DNA of 64,000 nt from Ignavibacteriota bacterium (GCA_016713565.1 JADJOX010000008.1:620001-684000), one strand, 5' to 3'; shown: positions 56,225-64,000, counted from the first letter of the stretch. Notes: a model not told the origin generated them from the letters alone. Translations and numbers: made by a program.

Positions 56225-56500
56225 ATGTCAATGGCAATATTGTTAGCAATAATCTTAATGCTGAGTGTAATTGCAAAAAGTGTAAACAAACATAATCTTG
56301 TGGATAGGACAATTGATCTGTTTGAAGATCCCAATTCAAGATGCAATCGATGCGGGAGATATGTTAAACTAGGATCAGGTTTATGGAGTAACAGGCTCAG
56401 GGATTATGATTCTATCGAAGTCAGGAAGTCTAAAGGAGCTAAATATCCGGAAGGTAATTTTATATGTGGAGATTGTTTAAATAAGGAATCAAAGAAGTAA
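56225..56500 (+). CDS. Small membrane-anchored zinc-ribbon-like protein
   Basis: This 91-residue protein has an N-terminal hydrophobic helix (about 3-17, MAILLAIILMLSVIA) and two CxxC pairs, CNRC (about 40-43) and CGDC (about 81-84), which could bind one zinc ion. Family not recognised. The strong SD AAGGAG (56213-56218) supports translation. The upstream R1 repeat recurs at the right edge of the window, so a paralogue may lie just beyond. Base composition resembles neighbours, and no partner gene is adjacent. Confidence 0.6.
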   Translation: MSMAILLAIILMLSVIAKSVNKHNLVDRTIDLFEDPNSRCNRCGRYVKLGSGLWSNRLRDYDSIEVRKSKGAKYPEGNFICGDCLNKESKK

Positions 56501-56717
56501 AAGAATAATCTTGTCCGCCGGCGGGCAGGTAAAATATTAAAAAGCATTTCTAATAATATCATATCGACACGTATATCCTAGTAGGACTAAATATACAGAT
56601 AGGGGAGGTAATAGAATTTCATTGCGAGCCACCCCCATGTTTCTCCTATTGTATTCTCAAATCATAAGGCAAAATATATGAGCGCCAAAGAAATTAATAG
56701 ATAAATATTGAAATTTT

Positions 56718-56753
56718 GTAAGTATTTATACTTACAGTAAGTACTTATACTTA
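56718..56753. repeat. Tandem pair of palindromes
   Basis: GTAAGTA-TTTA-TACTTAC and TAAGTA-CTTA-TACTTA are repeated 20 bases apart (two helical turns). This spacing suits cooperative binding of a dimeric regulator or a partition-type protein. Confidence 0.55.
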
Positions 56754-56923
56754 TTTACAAAGAGATAAAATTCTCTTATATTGTATTTATTATTTAAGTT
56801 AATACAATAAAATAAAAATAAATGTAAGTTTAATGGCGAAGCTATGTAAAATATTGGCTTATGATAATTTCAATAAATGATATTTTAATTTATGATAAAA
56901 AGTTTAATTTAGGTGAAAATAAG

Positions 56924-56992
56924 TGCATAATAATATTCCATCGGAATTATGCATAATAATATCTCCAAAATGCACAATAATATTCTTTAACC
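56924..56992. repeat. Three direct copies of TGCAYAATAATAT
   Basis: Copies begin at 56924, 56950 and 56971 (spacing 26 and 21 bases). The first two are joined by ATTCCATCGGAAT, a partial palindrome. It may be a MITE remnant or binding-site array; no transposase is associated. Confidence 0.5.
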
Positions 56993-57162
56993 AATAAGTA
57001 AATATTGTCTTTGAAAGTATGTTCTTAATTCTGTTAAAATGGTTCTGAATAATTTAAGTTTAGTTCCGCCGCGCTTTCTTTGAAAGTTAAGCACGGCTAA
57101 ATATAAATCTTTGCGTTGCTTAATTGGCATTGCTCTTTGGGGCTGCGGGTTATTGGCAACGA

Positions 57163-58415
57163 CGTTTTAGGTTTTAAATAGGTTTTGTGAAAAATGAAAA
57201 TATTTATACTAGTTATTCCAATAATAATTGTAATAAGTCTAACAAATTGTTCTAAAAATAATTCTCCAACCATTCCGACAAATCCAGAAAAAAAAGATTC
57301 ATTAATTTTTAGTATTTATCTTAATGAAATAAATAATGATTCTAAATCTGCCTCAATTGGGACAGAAATATCAATTACATTTTTAGACTCAAACTATACA
57401 ATTTTTACGTCTGATTCTGGCATCGCAAATTTAATTGTTATTGTTGATTCAATACCGTCAGAAGAATTTATAGCAAATATTAAAGTTGATAAACAAAATT
57501 ATAAATCAATTGATACTTCGATTGTTGTTTCGTTCTCCTCTAATTCTAAATTATTTAAGTATAATTTAAATTTATACTACAAAATATTACTCAATCAATC
57601 CGTTTCAATCTGAATCTAAGTGAGGAGAATAATGATTTAATATTCCAATCTGTAAATACGGAAATATTAGTTAATATTTTAGATGCAAATTATACAATTC
57701 ATACGGATCAATCTGGTAGTGCACAATTAATTTGTAACTTCAAGCTGGATTCTTTTGATACTATTAAGGTGAAAATAAATGTCGATAAGAAAACGTATTT
57801 TACAGTTGACACTACAATCAATATAACTTCAGATGAATTAATGATTTCAAATATTATTGACTGTAATTTAACTTTACACTATAAAAAGTTATTATTTCCC
57901 ATTAGAAGTAGGACATAAAACAAAATATATTGCTAGAAAATACTATAGCGATGTTTATGATGGTTGGTCTATCGTTAGTACAGAAGATTGGGAAATAAAA
58001 AAGGTTGACTCAAATTATTCATTTTTTAATTTATTAGTCACAAGTCATTATTATATGAAAATCACTTATATTCATCCATCGCTAGACACAACATATTTAG
58101 ACGAAACTTATCAAAATGAGTATACAATAGATATTTCTAAAGAAGGATTCCTAAGTGTACAAATATGTCCGAGTGATAAATCTTATATATGTCGTTGTAT
58201 TCAAGATTGCATAAATGGAAGTAACCCAATTACAATTTATCGGAAGAATTCAAAAGACTTAAATCTTACTTTTAAGGGTAATTGGGCAGATTATACACTC
58301 ACGAAAGGATATGGTATAAGTTATTTATCAACTTATACACTAGGAGGTGCAGCAAGTGGATATGAATATAAGAGAAGAAATTGAAGTAAATGACAAAAAC
58401 CTAACCAACAAATCT
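57163..58415 (+). mobile_element. Cassette-like unit 1 (lipoprotein pseudogene with inverted ends)
   Basis: The unit opens with CGTTTTAGGTTTT (57163-57175) and, after its only gene, closes with AAAACCTAA (58396-58404), the reverse complement of TTAGGTTTT. CCAACAAATCT follows directly. Integron gene cassettes have such a relation between their 5' core and attC R'' core. No integrase is seen, and the following spacer (~460 bases) is far longer than a classic attC site, so the assignment is tentative. Confidence 0.4.
57194..58384 (+). pseudogene. Lipoprotein gene split by two compensating frameshifts
   Basis: The 5' part (57194-57613) has a lipobox LTNC (lipidated Cys19), a Pro/Thr-rich linker and an Ig-like domain ending in YNLNLYYKILL. 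A shift of one base near 57580-57600 leads to a second, homologous domain (ILDANYTIHTDQSGSAQLIC, about 57675-57735) open until 57918. A shift back in the CCC near 57900 joins a C-terminal domain (FPLEVGHKTKY ... GYEYKRRN, ending 58384). Restored, it would be about 396 residues: lipoprotein, two repeats and a 160-residue tail. Real decay, programmed shifting or sequencing error remain possible; function unknown. Confidence 0.7.
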
Positions 58416-58513
58416 CCAAGGGAGTCCTTCGGACAACTTGACCGCCGTTCTCCTTCGGGTTAAATTGTAAAATTTGGCTTCGTAAGTTTAATTTAAGTTT
58501 TTTGTTAAAGTGT
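58405..58513. repeat. Conserved 3' module, copy 1
   Basis: It runs from CCAACAAATCT through a hairpin (GTCC-TTC-GGAC, 58424-58434) and ACAACTTG to TTGTTAAAGTGT (58502-58513). The first and last blocks are 97 bases apart, exactly as in copy 2 (61077-61185). Confidence 0.6.
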
Positions 58514-58869
58514 TGTACAGTTCAAGGAAAGGTAAGTCGCAGTTTTTGCTAAAGACAAAATAAAAACTGCTTTGGTAATTTTAACCAATAGTAATTTTAT
58601 AAAATTGTTGTTTAGGGCGGCAAGTTATTTGCCACGGTTAACCACTCCCAGTTTATACTAAAATTTGCCGTAGCCCAAAGAGAGCTCAGATAGACGCATA
58701 GTAGTACAAGCTAAAATAAGTAGAGCGAGCTAAGAAAGAAGAAACTAAAAAAATAAATAAAAACTAATAACGAGTGAAATAGAATTATTATAGTGAGACC
58801 AAAGTCAAGAACCCAAAATAATGGGTAAGGTACTTCTGTTTTTTCTTGACTTTCTTTACTATAGACGCC
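58514..58869. other. Structured intergenic region between units 1 and 2
   Basis: No gene was found. Two strong foldable segments are present. GGGCGGCAA (58615-58623) pairs with TTTGCCG-TA-GCCC (58664-58676) around an inner GGCAA/TTGCC. AAAGTCAAGAA (58801-58811) pairs perfectly with TTCTTGACTTT (58843-58853), and the outer TATAGT/ACTATA extends it to about 58789-58864. The second hairpin ends just before GACGCCGTTATACAA. It may be a non-coding RNA, a terminator, or a folded recombination end. Confidence 0.5.
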
Positions 58870-61087
58870 GTTATACAATTATATTATTCGGGATAGCAAT
58901 GCTATTAAAAAAATATTTTTCTTATTTCTTGTATTTTATTTTACATATACCTTGGGACAAAATACTCAAGAATGCGATCTTAATTTAATAAAAAGACTTG
59001 CACCAATTGGTGAGGCAGTAAGTTTTTGTTACAAGGATAACTACGTTTTTGTAGGAAGTACTTATGGCCCTATAAATGTTATTGATGTATCTGATCCAAC
59101 AGATATAAAATACGTTAGCCAAACAATAATGCAAAATACCGTGTTTGCACTTGCTGTACATAATAACATTCTTTTAGCTGGGTTAGATACAAGAGGATTA
59201 GAACTGATTGATATAAGTGATATAAAAAATCCTAGGAAAATATCATCTTATTTTGAAAGAGGTACAACAATAACTTCAATTTCTGTTGAAGAAAATATTA
59301 TATATTGTACAACTTATAATTCACTATTTATTTTAGATTATACTGACCCATATAATCTAACTGAAATTGGCAATATTAATTTTGAAAGTTATTTTGATTT
59401 TATTGATCAACCAAAAATTATAAAATTGGGTAAAATTTGTTATGTAGGTATTTCATATAGTATTTTAGAAATTGATGTTGAAAATAAAAAAGTACCTAAA
59501 TTACTAAATGCTTTTACGATTAATGATAAAATTACTAGTTTTTACGTTGCAAAGGATATTTATTATATAATTCATACTAATTATGATTCTTCTCTTTCCC
59601 ATTTTTCCATTTTTGATAATTCAAGCCATTCCACACCAATTTTATTAAGCGATATAAGTAAGAATAAATATATTGTTGAATTTAGAAATATTGTTGTTGA
59701 TCAGAATAAAGCTATTATTACTGTTAATAGAGATGATCGATCAAAGGTTCTAATTTATAGCATAGAGTCATTGAATTCACCAAAAGAAATTTCATCTCTA
59801 TCAGTTGTTGATTCGAAAATAATCTCAAAAGGGCAACAATTAAATAATATATATTTAGTTGGTAGCAATGGTTTATCAATTATCAGCACAAATAATATAA
59901 ATTCTCCAAAAATTCTAGATTTATATAATCCAGGGAGTCTTTTTACATCTATAGCTGTTAATGAAAATTTTATCCTTGCAACTTCAGAAGTTACTGGCCT
60001 AGCTATTTTTGAAAATGCGAATTATGATAGCTTAAAATTAATTAGTCATTATAAAAATATTGATAAAATGAAAAACGTATTTGTTAAAGATAAATATGCA
60101 TTTGTTACATCTAAAAAAATATTTGAAATTTTAGATTTATCTGACATTGAAAATCCGCTGTTAATTAGTTCTACTAAATTACAAGACGGTTATGAGTCTA
60201 TTATTGTTGATTCATTGGCATATATTGCTGATGGAGATTATGGAATAAAAATATTTAATATATCGGATATCCTGGATCCTAAATTAGTAAGTCAGTTTAA
60301 CAATGGAATAAATATAAATTGTTTAGATATATATAATAATAATATTTTTACCGGCGGAAGAAAAAATTTCCAAATATTAGAAATCAATCACCAAAATAAC
60401 ATAACACAAATATCAAATATTGGTGGCATATATTCAGGACATGATATTAAAGTATTAGACGATTTAGCTTGTATTGCAAACGAGGAAAACGGAGTTATTT
60501 TTAATATTGCTGATTTAGCTAATCCCAAATTTAAAAGTATTTATTATGGTCCCGCTTATGGTGTTGATTTATTTAATAATTATGCAGTTGTTGCTGATTT
60601 ATTTGGAGGTATAAAAATCATTGATCTAACTATACCAGAAAATCCTAAGATTAATTGTTCATATTCTCACAATGATTTATCAATGTGTGTGCAAGTTTAC
60701 GATAATAAAATTTTTAGTGCTTTATATAATACAGGCATTTGTATTTTAGAGAGAAATTTATTGTCTGATACCAATGTAGTAAATAATAATGATTATGATT
60801 ATGTATTCATGCTTTTTCAAAACTATCCAAATCCGTTTAATCAAAATACAACAATAAGTTATACAATACCAAAACAATTACAAGTAACATTAAAAGTATA
60901 TGATATGCTTGGTAGAGAAATAAAAACTTTAGTTAACAAAATTCAATTATCTGGCAACTACAAAGTTAAATTTGATGGTTCTAACTTGGGAAGTGGAATA
61001 TATTATTATAAAATACAAACAAGTGAGTTTACAGAGACTAAGAAACTTATGCTTTTAAAATAAAAAAGTTGTATAACCAGCAAATCT
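58870..61087 (+). mobile_element. Cassette-like unit 2 (T9SS surface protein with inverted ends)
   Basis: The unit opens with GTTATACAA (58870-58878) and closes six bases after its gene with TTGTATAAC (61069-61077), a perfect 9-base reverse complement, followed at once by CCAGCAAATCT (copy 2 of the 3' module, overlapping at 61077). The same geometry is seen in unit 1 with a different core, as in integron arrays where each cassette has its own core pair. No recombinase gene lies in the window. Confidence 0.4.
58899..61063 (+). CDS. T9SS-exported LVIVD-repeat beta-propeller, signal peptide frameshifted at A7
   Basis: The readable frame from TTG 58952 encodes 703 residues: LVIVD-like repeats (INVIDVSDPTDIKYV, LELIDISDIKNPRKIS and others) forming one or two beta-propellers, then a type A T9SS sorting domain (about 610-703: QNYPNPFNQNTTISYTIPK and a final TKKLMLLK). 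The expected signal peptide is encoded upstream from ATG 58899, but one base is missing in AAAAAAA (58907-58913). With an eighth A it reads MLLKKIFFLFLVFYFTYTLG. Without it, export would fail. Phase variation, decay and sequencing error are all possible. The product would be a cell-surface protein of unknown binding role. Confidence 0.7.
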
Positions 61088-61185
61088 ACCCGACTCCCGA
61101 TGAATCGGGACAATCTGCAGAAACATATCATAGGAATTTGTAAAAATAAAGTTTGAAAGTTAATTTTAGTTACTTGTTAAAGTGT
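61077..61185. repeat. Conserved 3' module, copy 2
   Basis: It runs from CCAGCAAATCT through a perfect hairpin TCCCGAT-GA-ATCGGGA (61095-61110) and ACAATCTG to TTGTTAAAGTGT (61174-61185). Block spacing is 97 bases, identical to copy 1. Unit 3's gene begins 27 bases after it. Confidence 0.65.
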
Positions 61186-61211
61186 AGTGCTATTCAGAAA
61201 AGAGAAGGAAA

Positions 61212-63251
61212 ATGAAAAATAATATTTCAATTATAATTATACTTATGTTATTTAATTCAGTGAATTTAATTGCGCAATGGAAAAGTTATGATTTTAATTC
61301 ACCTTCAGGGGGTTATATAAATTTTGTATTTGCCAATGGGAATTACTTATTAGCGAGTGCATCCGAAGAAGGTGTTTATGAATCATTTGACAATGGTGAG
61401 AACTGGAGGTTTACCGGGTTAAAAGAACCAATGTTTGAGGTTTTAGATTTTGCCAAAAATGATTCAGTTGTTTATGCGGCAAGTACTCATGGTTTGTTTA
61501 GAAAGAGAATAATTGAAGATTCATGGAAATTAGTTGATTCTTCATTTACTTCAATTTACCCAGCTATTGAAATATTAAATAATTATATATTTGTTTCTGA
61601 TTACGAAGGTGGCTTATTAAAATCAAGTGATAATGGGAAAACTTGGATAAAAATAGATACCATATTTGATGATCATCAATTTAGTTCGGTTGCAGGAAAT
61701 GATTCGTTACTTTTTGTAGTCGCAGCAAATGAAATTTTTAAATCTGCAGATTATGGGTTAACTTGGATTAAATGTTATATAAATATAAATTTTGATGGTT
61801 GCTACAGAATTGAAGTGAATGATTCAATAGTTGCATGTTTATATTTTAATAATCATCTAATAGTATCTAAAGATACCGGTAGTACCTGGTTTCCGATCAA
61901 TATGGATTATTTGACTTCAAACATATTAAGTATCGCACTAGATGTCAAGGATATTTACCTAACTGGTGAGAACGGTATTTACTTATATTCTTCAGAAAAT
62001 GATACTATAGTCGATGTGTCTTCAAATATTTCATTGGACTATACTCACTCTGCGGCAGTTAATGATTCAACTGTTTTTCTTGCTACGAACTACGGCATTT
62101 ATAAAAGGAATAAATTCAGCGATGATTGGCAATCTTCAAATTATGGTTTAAACGCAATTATAATTGAATCATTTAATGTAACTCAAAATATTCTTTGGGC
62201 TTACTCATATAATCATGGAATATTTACTTCAATTGATAGAGGTGAAACATGGAATAAATATGATCATAGTATAACCGATCAATGGATATATGCTTTAATT
62301 ACAAATGGAACTGATGTTTTAATTGGTACCGAAAATGGAATATATTTAAGTGAGGATGAAGGAAATGAGTGGCAATATGTCAACGAATTTAAAGCCAATT
62401 CATTTATTGTTGTTGAAGATAAGATATTTGCTGGTGGATGGGAAGGTTGTCTTTTCTCAACTGATAATGGACTAACATGGAAAACGGATTATTATAATTT
62501 TACATATGGCATTCATACAATGGCCTCCATTGGGAGTACTATTTTTATGGCGTCGTACACCGCTGGAATTTATGTTATTAATGATGGCTCCCTAACAATT
62601 AGAAACAAAGGCTTAAATGAGAATTCAAGATCAGTAATAAAACTATTAACCGTGGATTCAACAATTTATAATATAACATATGGCGGAGCATTTGTTTCGA
62701 CCGATATGGGATTAAATTGGGAAAAAACCGATTTAGATTTCTTTGGTGGTGCAATAAATACGATAACGAATTATAACACTTATTATTTTTTGGGATCTCC
62801 AACTGGTATATTTAAATCCAGCGATAAGGGAATAAATTGGGATTATATTGAAGATAGTGAAGAAATCGGTAATGTAACTTCAATTTTAGTCAATAGTGAA
62901 AAATTGTATGCAGCAAGTGAAGGGAAACTATGGTATGTAACTTTAAGTGATTTAATTTCTAGTGTACATCAAGAACATAATTTAGGAAATAGATTTAATC
63001 TATCACAGAACTATCCTAATCCGTTTAATCCAACTACTTCAATAAATTATTCAATTCCAAAACGTGGGATTGTAACACTAAAAATATTTGACGTATTGGG
63101 TAGAGAAATGCAAACTTTAGTAAATGAAATAAAAAACAGTGGTAATTATAAAGTTGAATTTGATGCTTCAAACTTTTCGAGCGGAATTTATTTTTATAAG
63201 TTACAAATAGAGAATTCTATTTTAATTAAAAAAATGATTTTATTAAAATAA
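61212..63251 (+). CDS. T9SS-exported BNR/Asp-box beta-propeller protein
   Basis: This 679-residue protein has a signal peptide (residues 1-22, ending LIAQ) and a series of Asp-box/BNR-like motifs of the S-x-D-x-G-x-T-W type (SSDNGKTWIKI, SADYGLTWIK, SIDRGETWNKY, STDNGLTWKTD, SSDKGINWDY), which fits a YCF48/sialidase-like propeller without recognisable catalytic residues. The end is a type A sorting domain (about 595-679: QNYPNPFNPTTSINYSIPK), so it is exported by T9SS and probably attached to the surface. A purine-rich SD (GAGAAGG) precedes the ATG. The sorting domain is close to that of the neighbouring protein. Confidence 0.88.
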   Translation: MKNNISIIIILMLFNSVNLIAQWKSYDFNSPSGGYINFVFANGNYLLASASEEGVYESFDNGENWRFTGLKEPMFEVLDFAKNDSVVYAASTHGLFRKRIIEDSWKLVDSSFTSIYPAIEILNNYIFVSDYEGGLLKSSDNGKTWIKIDTIFDDHQFSSVAGNDSLLFVVAANEIFKSADYGLTWIKCYININFDGCYRIEVNDSIVACLYFNNHLIVSKDTGSTWFPINMDYLTSNILSIALDVKDIYLTGENGIYLYSSENDTIVDVSSNISLDYTHSAAVNDSTVFLATNYGIYKRNKFSDDWQSSNYGLNAIIIESFNVTQNILWAYSYNHGIFTSIDRGETWNKYDHSITDQWIYALITNGTDVLIGTENGIYLSEDEGNEWQYVNEFKANSFIVVEDKIFAGGWEGCLFSTDNGLTWKTDYYNFTYGIHTMASIGSTIFMASYTAGIYVINDGSLTIRNKGLNENSRSVIKLLTVDSTIYNITYGGAFVSTDMGLNWEKTDLDFFGGAINTITNYNTYYFLGSPTGIFKSSDKGINWDYIEDSEEIGNVTSILVNSEKLYAASEGKLWYVTLSDLISSVHQEHNLGNRFNLSQNYPNPFNPTTSINYSIPKRGIVTLKIFDVLGREMQTLVNEIKNSGNYKVEFDASNFSSGIYFYKLQIENSILIKKMILLK

Positions 63252-63503
63252 GTATAAAGATAAACAATAAATCTACTCATACGCGGCCTTTAAATCGGTA
63301 CAAGTTGCAATTCTAAGATTGGGATTTGAACAAAATATAAATTTCAATATATCTGTATTTTCTAAAAAACCTTTACAATAAGTCTCATCGCTAAGCCTAA
63401 CAGTAGGTATCCTCAAACAATCCTTTTCTAAATATCATGGCAAGGCACCCTAGTCTCTTAAAATCTCAAATCGAATATTTAAAAAAATAAATAACTAATT
63501 CAT

Positions 63504-63552
63504 AAAGACCAGTTCTGAAGGGAATAATTTCTCTTTGGAGCTGGTCTTTTTC
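63504..63552. terminator. Long near-perfect stem-loop with T-run
   Basis: AAAGACCAGTTC (63504-63515) pairs with GAGCTGGTCTTT (63538-63549) with one wobble, and the enclosed bases pair again (GAAGGGAA/TTCTCTTT) around a TAAT loop, giving about 20 stacked pairs. Five T follow. It could be a strong terminator or a MITE-like hairpin. Confidence 0.6.
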
Positions 63553-63713
63553 ATTTTAAAACCATTTCCCAACAGAACAAAAGACTATAATTTATTATTT
63601 TTCTAAACCTGCTGATAAAACCGCAAAAGATTCTCATTTGCATGAAAGTTACTAGATTTTAATGATCTTATTTCTCTTGTGGAGTAATTTTATAATAAAC
63701 AAACCGATGAAGA

Positions 63714-63747
63714 AAAGAATATTTTTCCTCTGCAGCTAATATTCTTT
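63714..63747. repeat. Perfect 10-bp inverted repeat
   Basis: AAAGAATATT (63714-63723) and AATATTCTTT (63738-63747) flank a 14-base loop. No T-run follows directly, so termination is uncertain. Confidence 0.5.
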
Positions 63748-63868
63748 CTGGGTAAAAAAGAATAGTGGTTAATTTAAGAAAATGTAAATATAGTAAATAA
63801 TGGCTTTCCAGATTTCCTTAGTTAGAATTAAAAAAATTGAGATAAAGAGAAAATCTTTCATGTTTCCG

Positions 63869-63996
63869 GCGCGCCGGATAAAATTTGTATTTCCACCACT
63901 AAATCTATTATCCTTCTTCGAAAATATATTCCTGAAATTTTTAAAGTCATCATATCATGAAAATATTATATACACAATTATTTCAACGTTCATTTC
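63869..63996. repeat. Right copy of the ~128-bp direct repeat (R2)
   Basis: It matches R1 (56045-56170) in the same orientation and probably continues past the window edge. Its left end is the second half of the perfect palindrome TCCGGCGCGCCGGA (63865-63878); in R1 the first half of the palindrome has decayed. What follows R2 outside the window is unknown. Confidence 0.85.
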
Positions 63997-64000
63997 AAAT

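Larger units (their letters stand above)
56501..57162. other. Long intergenic region with REP-like, operator-like and MITE-like repeats
   Basis: No gene was found. It holds a GC palindrome (CCGCCGGCGG, 56515-56524); two tandem palindromes, GTAAGTATTTATACTTAC at 56718-56735 and TAAGTACTTATACTTA at 56738-56753; an inverted pair ATTGTATT/AATACAAT (56780-56808); and three direct copies of TGCAYAATAATAT at 56924, 56950 and 56971. The last 60 bases lead into CAACGACGTT, the start of the first cassette-like unit. Confidence 0.6.
63252..63868. other. Gene-free region with module copy 3, hairpins and REP-like palindrome
   Basis: No gene was found. A degenerate third copy of the 3' module begins AAACAATAAATCTAC (63262-63276). 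A long hairpin (63504-63549) and a 10-bp hairpin (63714-63747) follow, then the palindrome TCCGGCGCGCCGGA (63865-63878), which leads into repeat R2. Confidence 0.6.

Noticed and set aside
55575..64000. Classic tRNA-integrated island using the tRNA-Val 3' end as att site
   Set aside because: No second copy of the tRNA 3' end (TTCGAATCCTATAGTTCCC) and no integrase gene were found inside the window; the boundary on the right may lie outside it.
1..64000. CRISPR array, rRNA operon, insertion sequence or replication origin
   Set aside because: No regularly spaced repeat-spacer series, rRNA segments, transposase-like frames or clustered DnaA boxes were recognised on either strand.

Overview
The window looks like a low-GC chromosome of the Bacteroidota/Chlorobi group, most likely an Ignavibacteria-type organism. 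The reasons are type IX secretion genes (a 2,275-residue SprA, a PorX-type regulator, a DUF5103 'plug' protein), two surface proteins with type A C-terminal sorting domains, LptD and TonB (a diderm envelope), and frequent Shine-Dalgarno sequences. This placement rests on family knowledge, not on a search.

The first 55.3 kb are ordinary, densely packed chromosome. From left to right: the end of a probable Na+/solute symporter; an esterase, DUF190 and crcB fluoride-channel operon; exported proteins (DUF4097 repeats, FGE-sulfatase fold, possible alpha-barrel protein); the T9SS plug; an oxidoreductase, lipoprotein and ROK kinase group; lptD; a YacP-type NYN protein, a nitrilase-family amidase and an SpmA/SpmB-type membrane protein; a metabolic run (2-hydroxyacid dehydrogenase, alanine dehydrogenase, CoA-transferase); then sprA-porX-tsaE-tsaB-DUF1573-accD. 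A cysteine desulfurase and birA converge on accD. Next come hsp20-dnaK-hsp20, def-fmt, a Met/Cys lyase, pgeF-EamA-folB-folK-deoxynucleoside kinase, Ppx/GppA, asnS, nhaD-like, nnr, two tonB paralogues, an orphan ABC ATPase, a leucine-dehydrogenase relative with an altered catalytic motif, nusB, an MFS transporter and an M50-like membrane protein.

Two tRNA genes (Gly-CCC, Val-UAC) at 55.4-55.65 kb mark a sharp change. To their right, coding density falls and the DNA is full of repeats, hairpins and broken genes: a 30-codon DUF2779 remnant, a lipoprotein gene split by two compensating frameshifts, and a surface beta-propeller gene whose signal peptide is out of frame across an A7 run. A direct repeat of about 128 bp (56045-56170 and 63869-63996) brackets 7.8 kb. 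Within it, two gene units begin with a 9-base sequence whose reverse complement occurs just after their genes. It is followed by a conserved CCA(A/G)CAAATCT-hairpin module that recurs with identical internal spacing. This is the geometry of integron gene cassettes (attC-like ends), but no integrase is present and the modules are not canonical attC sites. This right-hand region is the best candidate for something undescribed.

The genes suggest a heterotrophic, amino-acid- and organic-acid-using bacterium that exports adhesins and propeller proteins by T9SS. Promoters were not called with confidence anywhere. No transposase, integrase, CRISPR array or complete defence system was seen.
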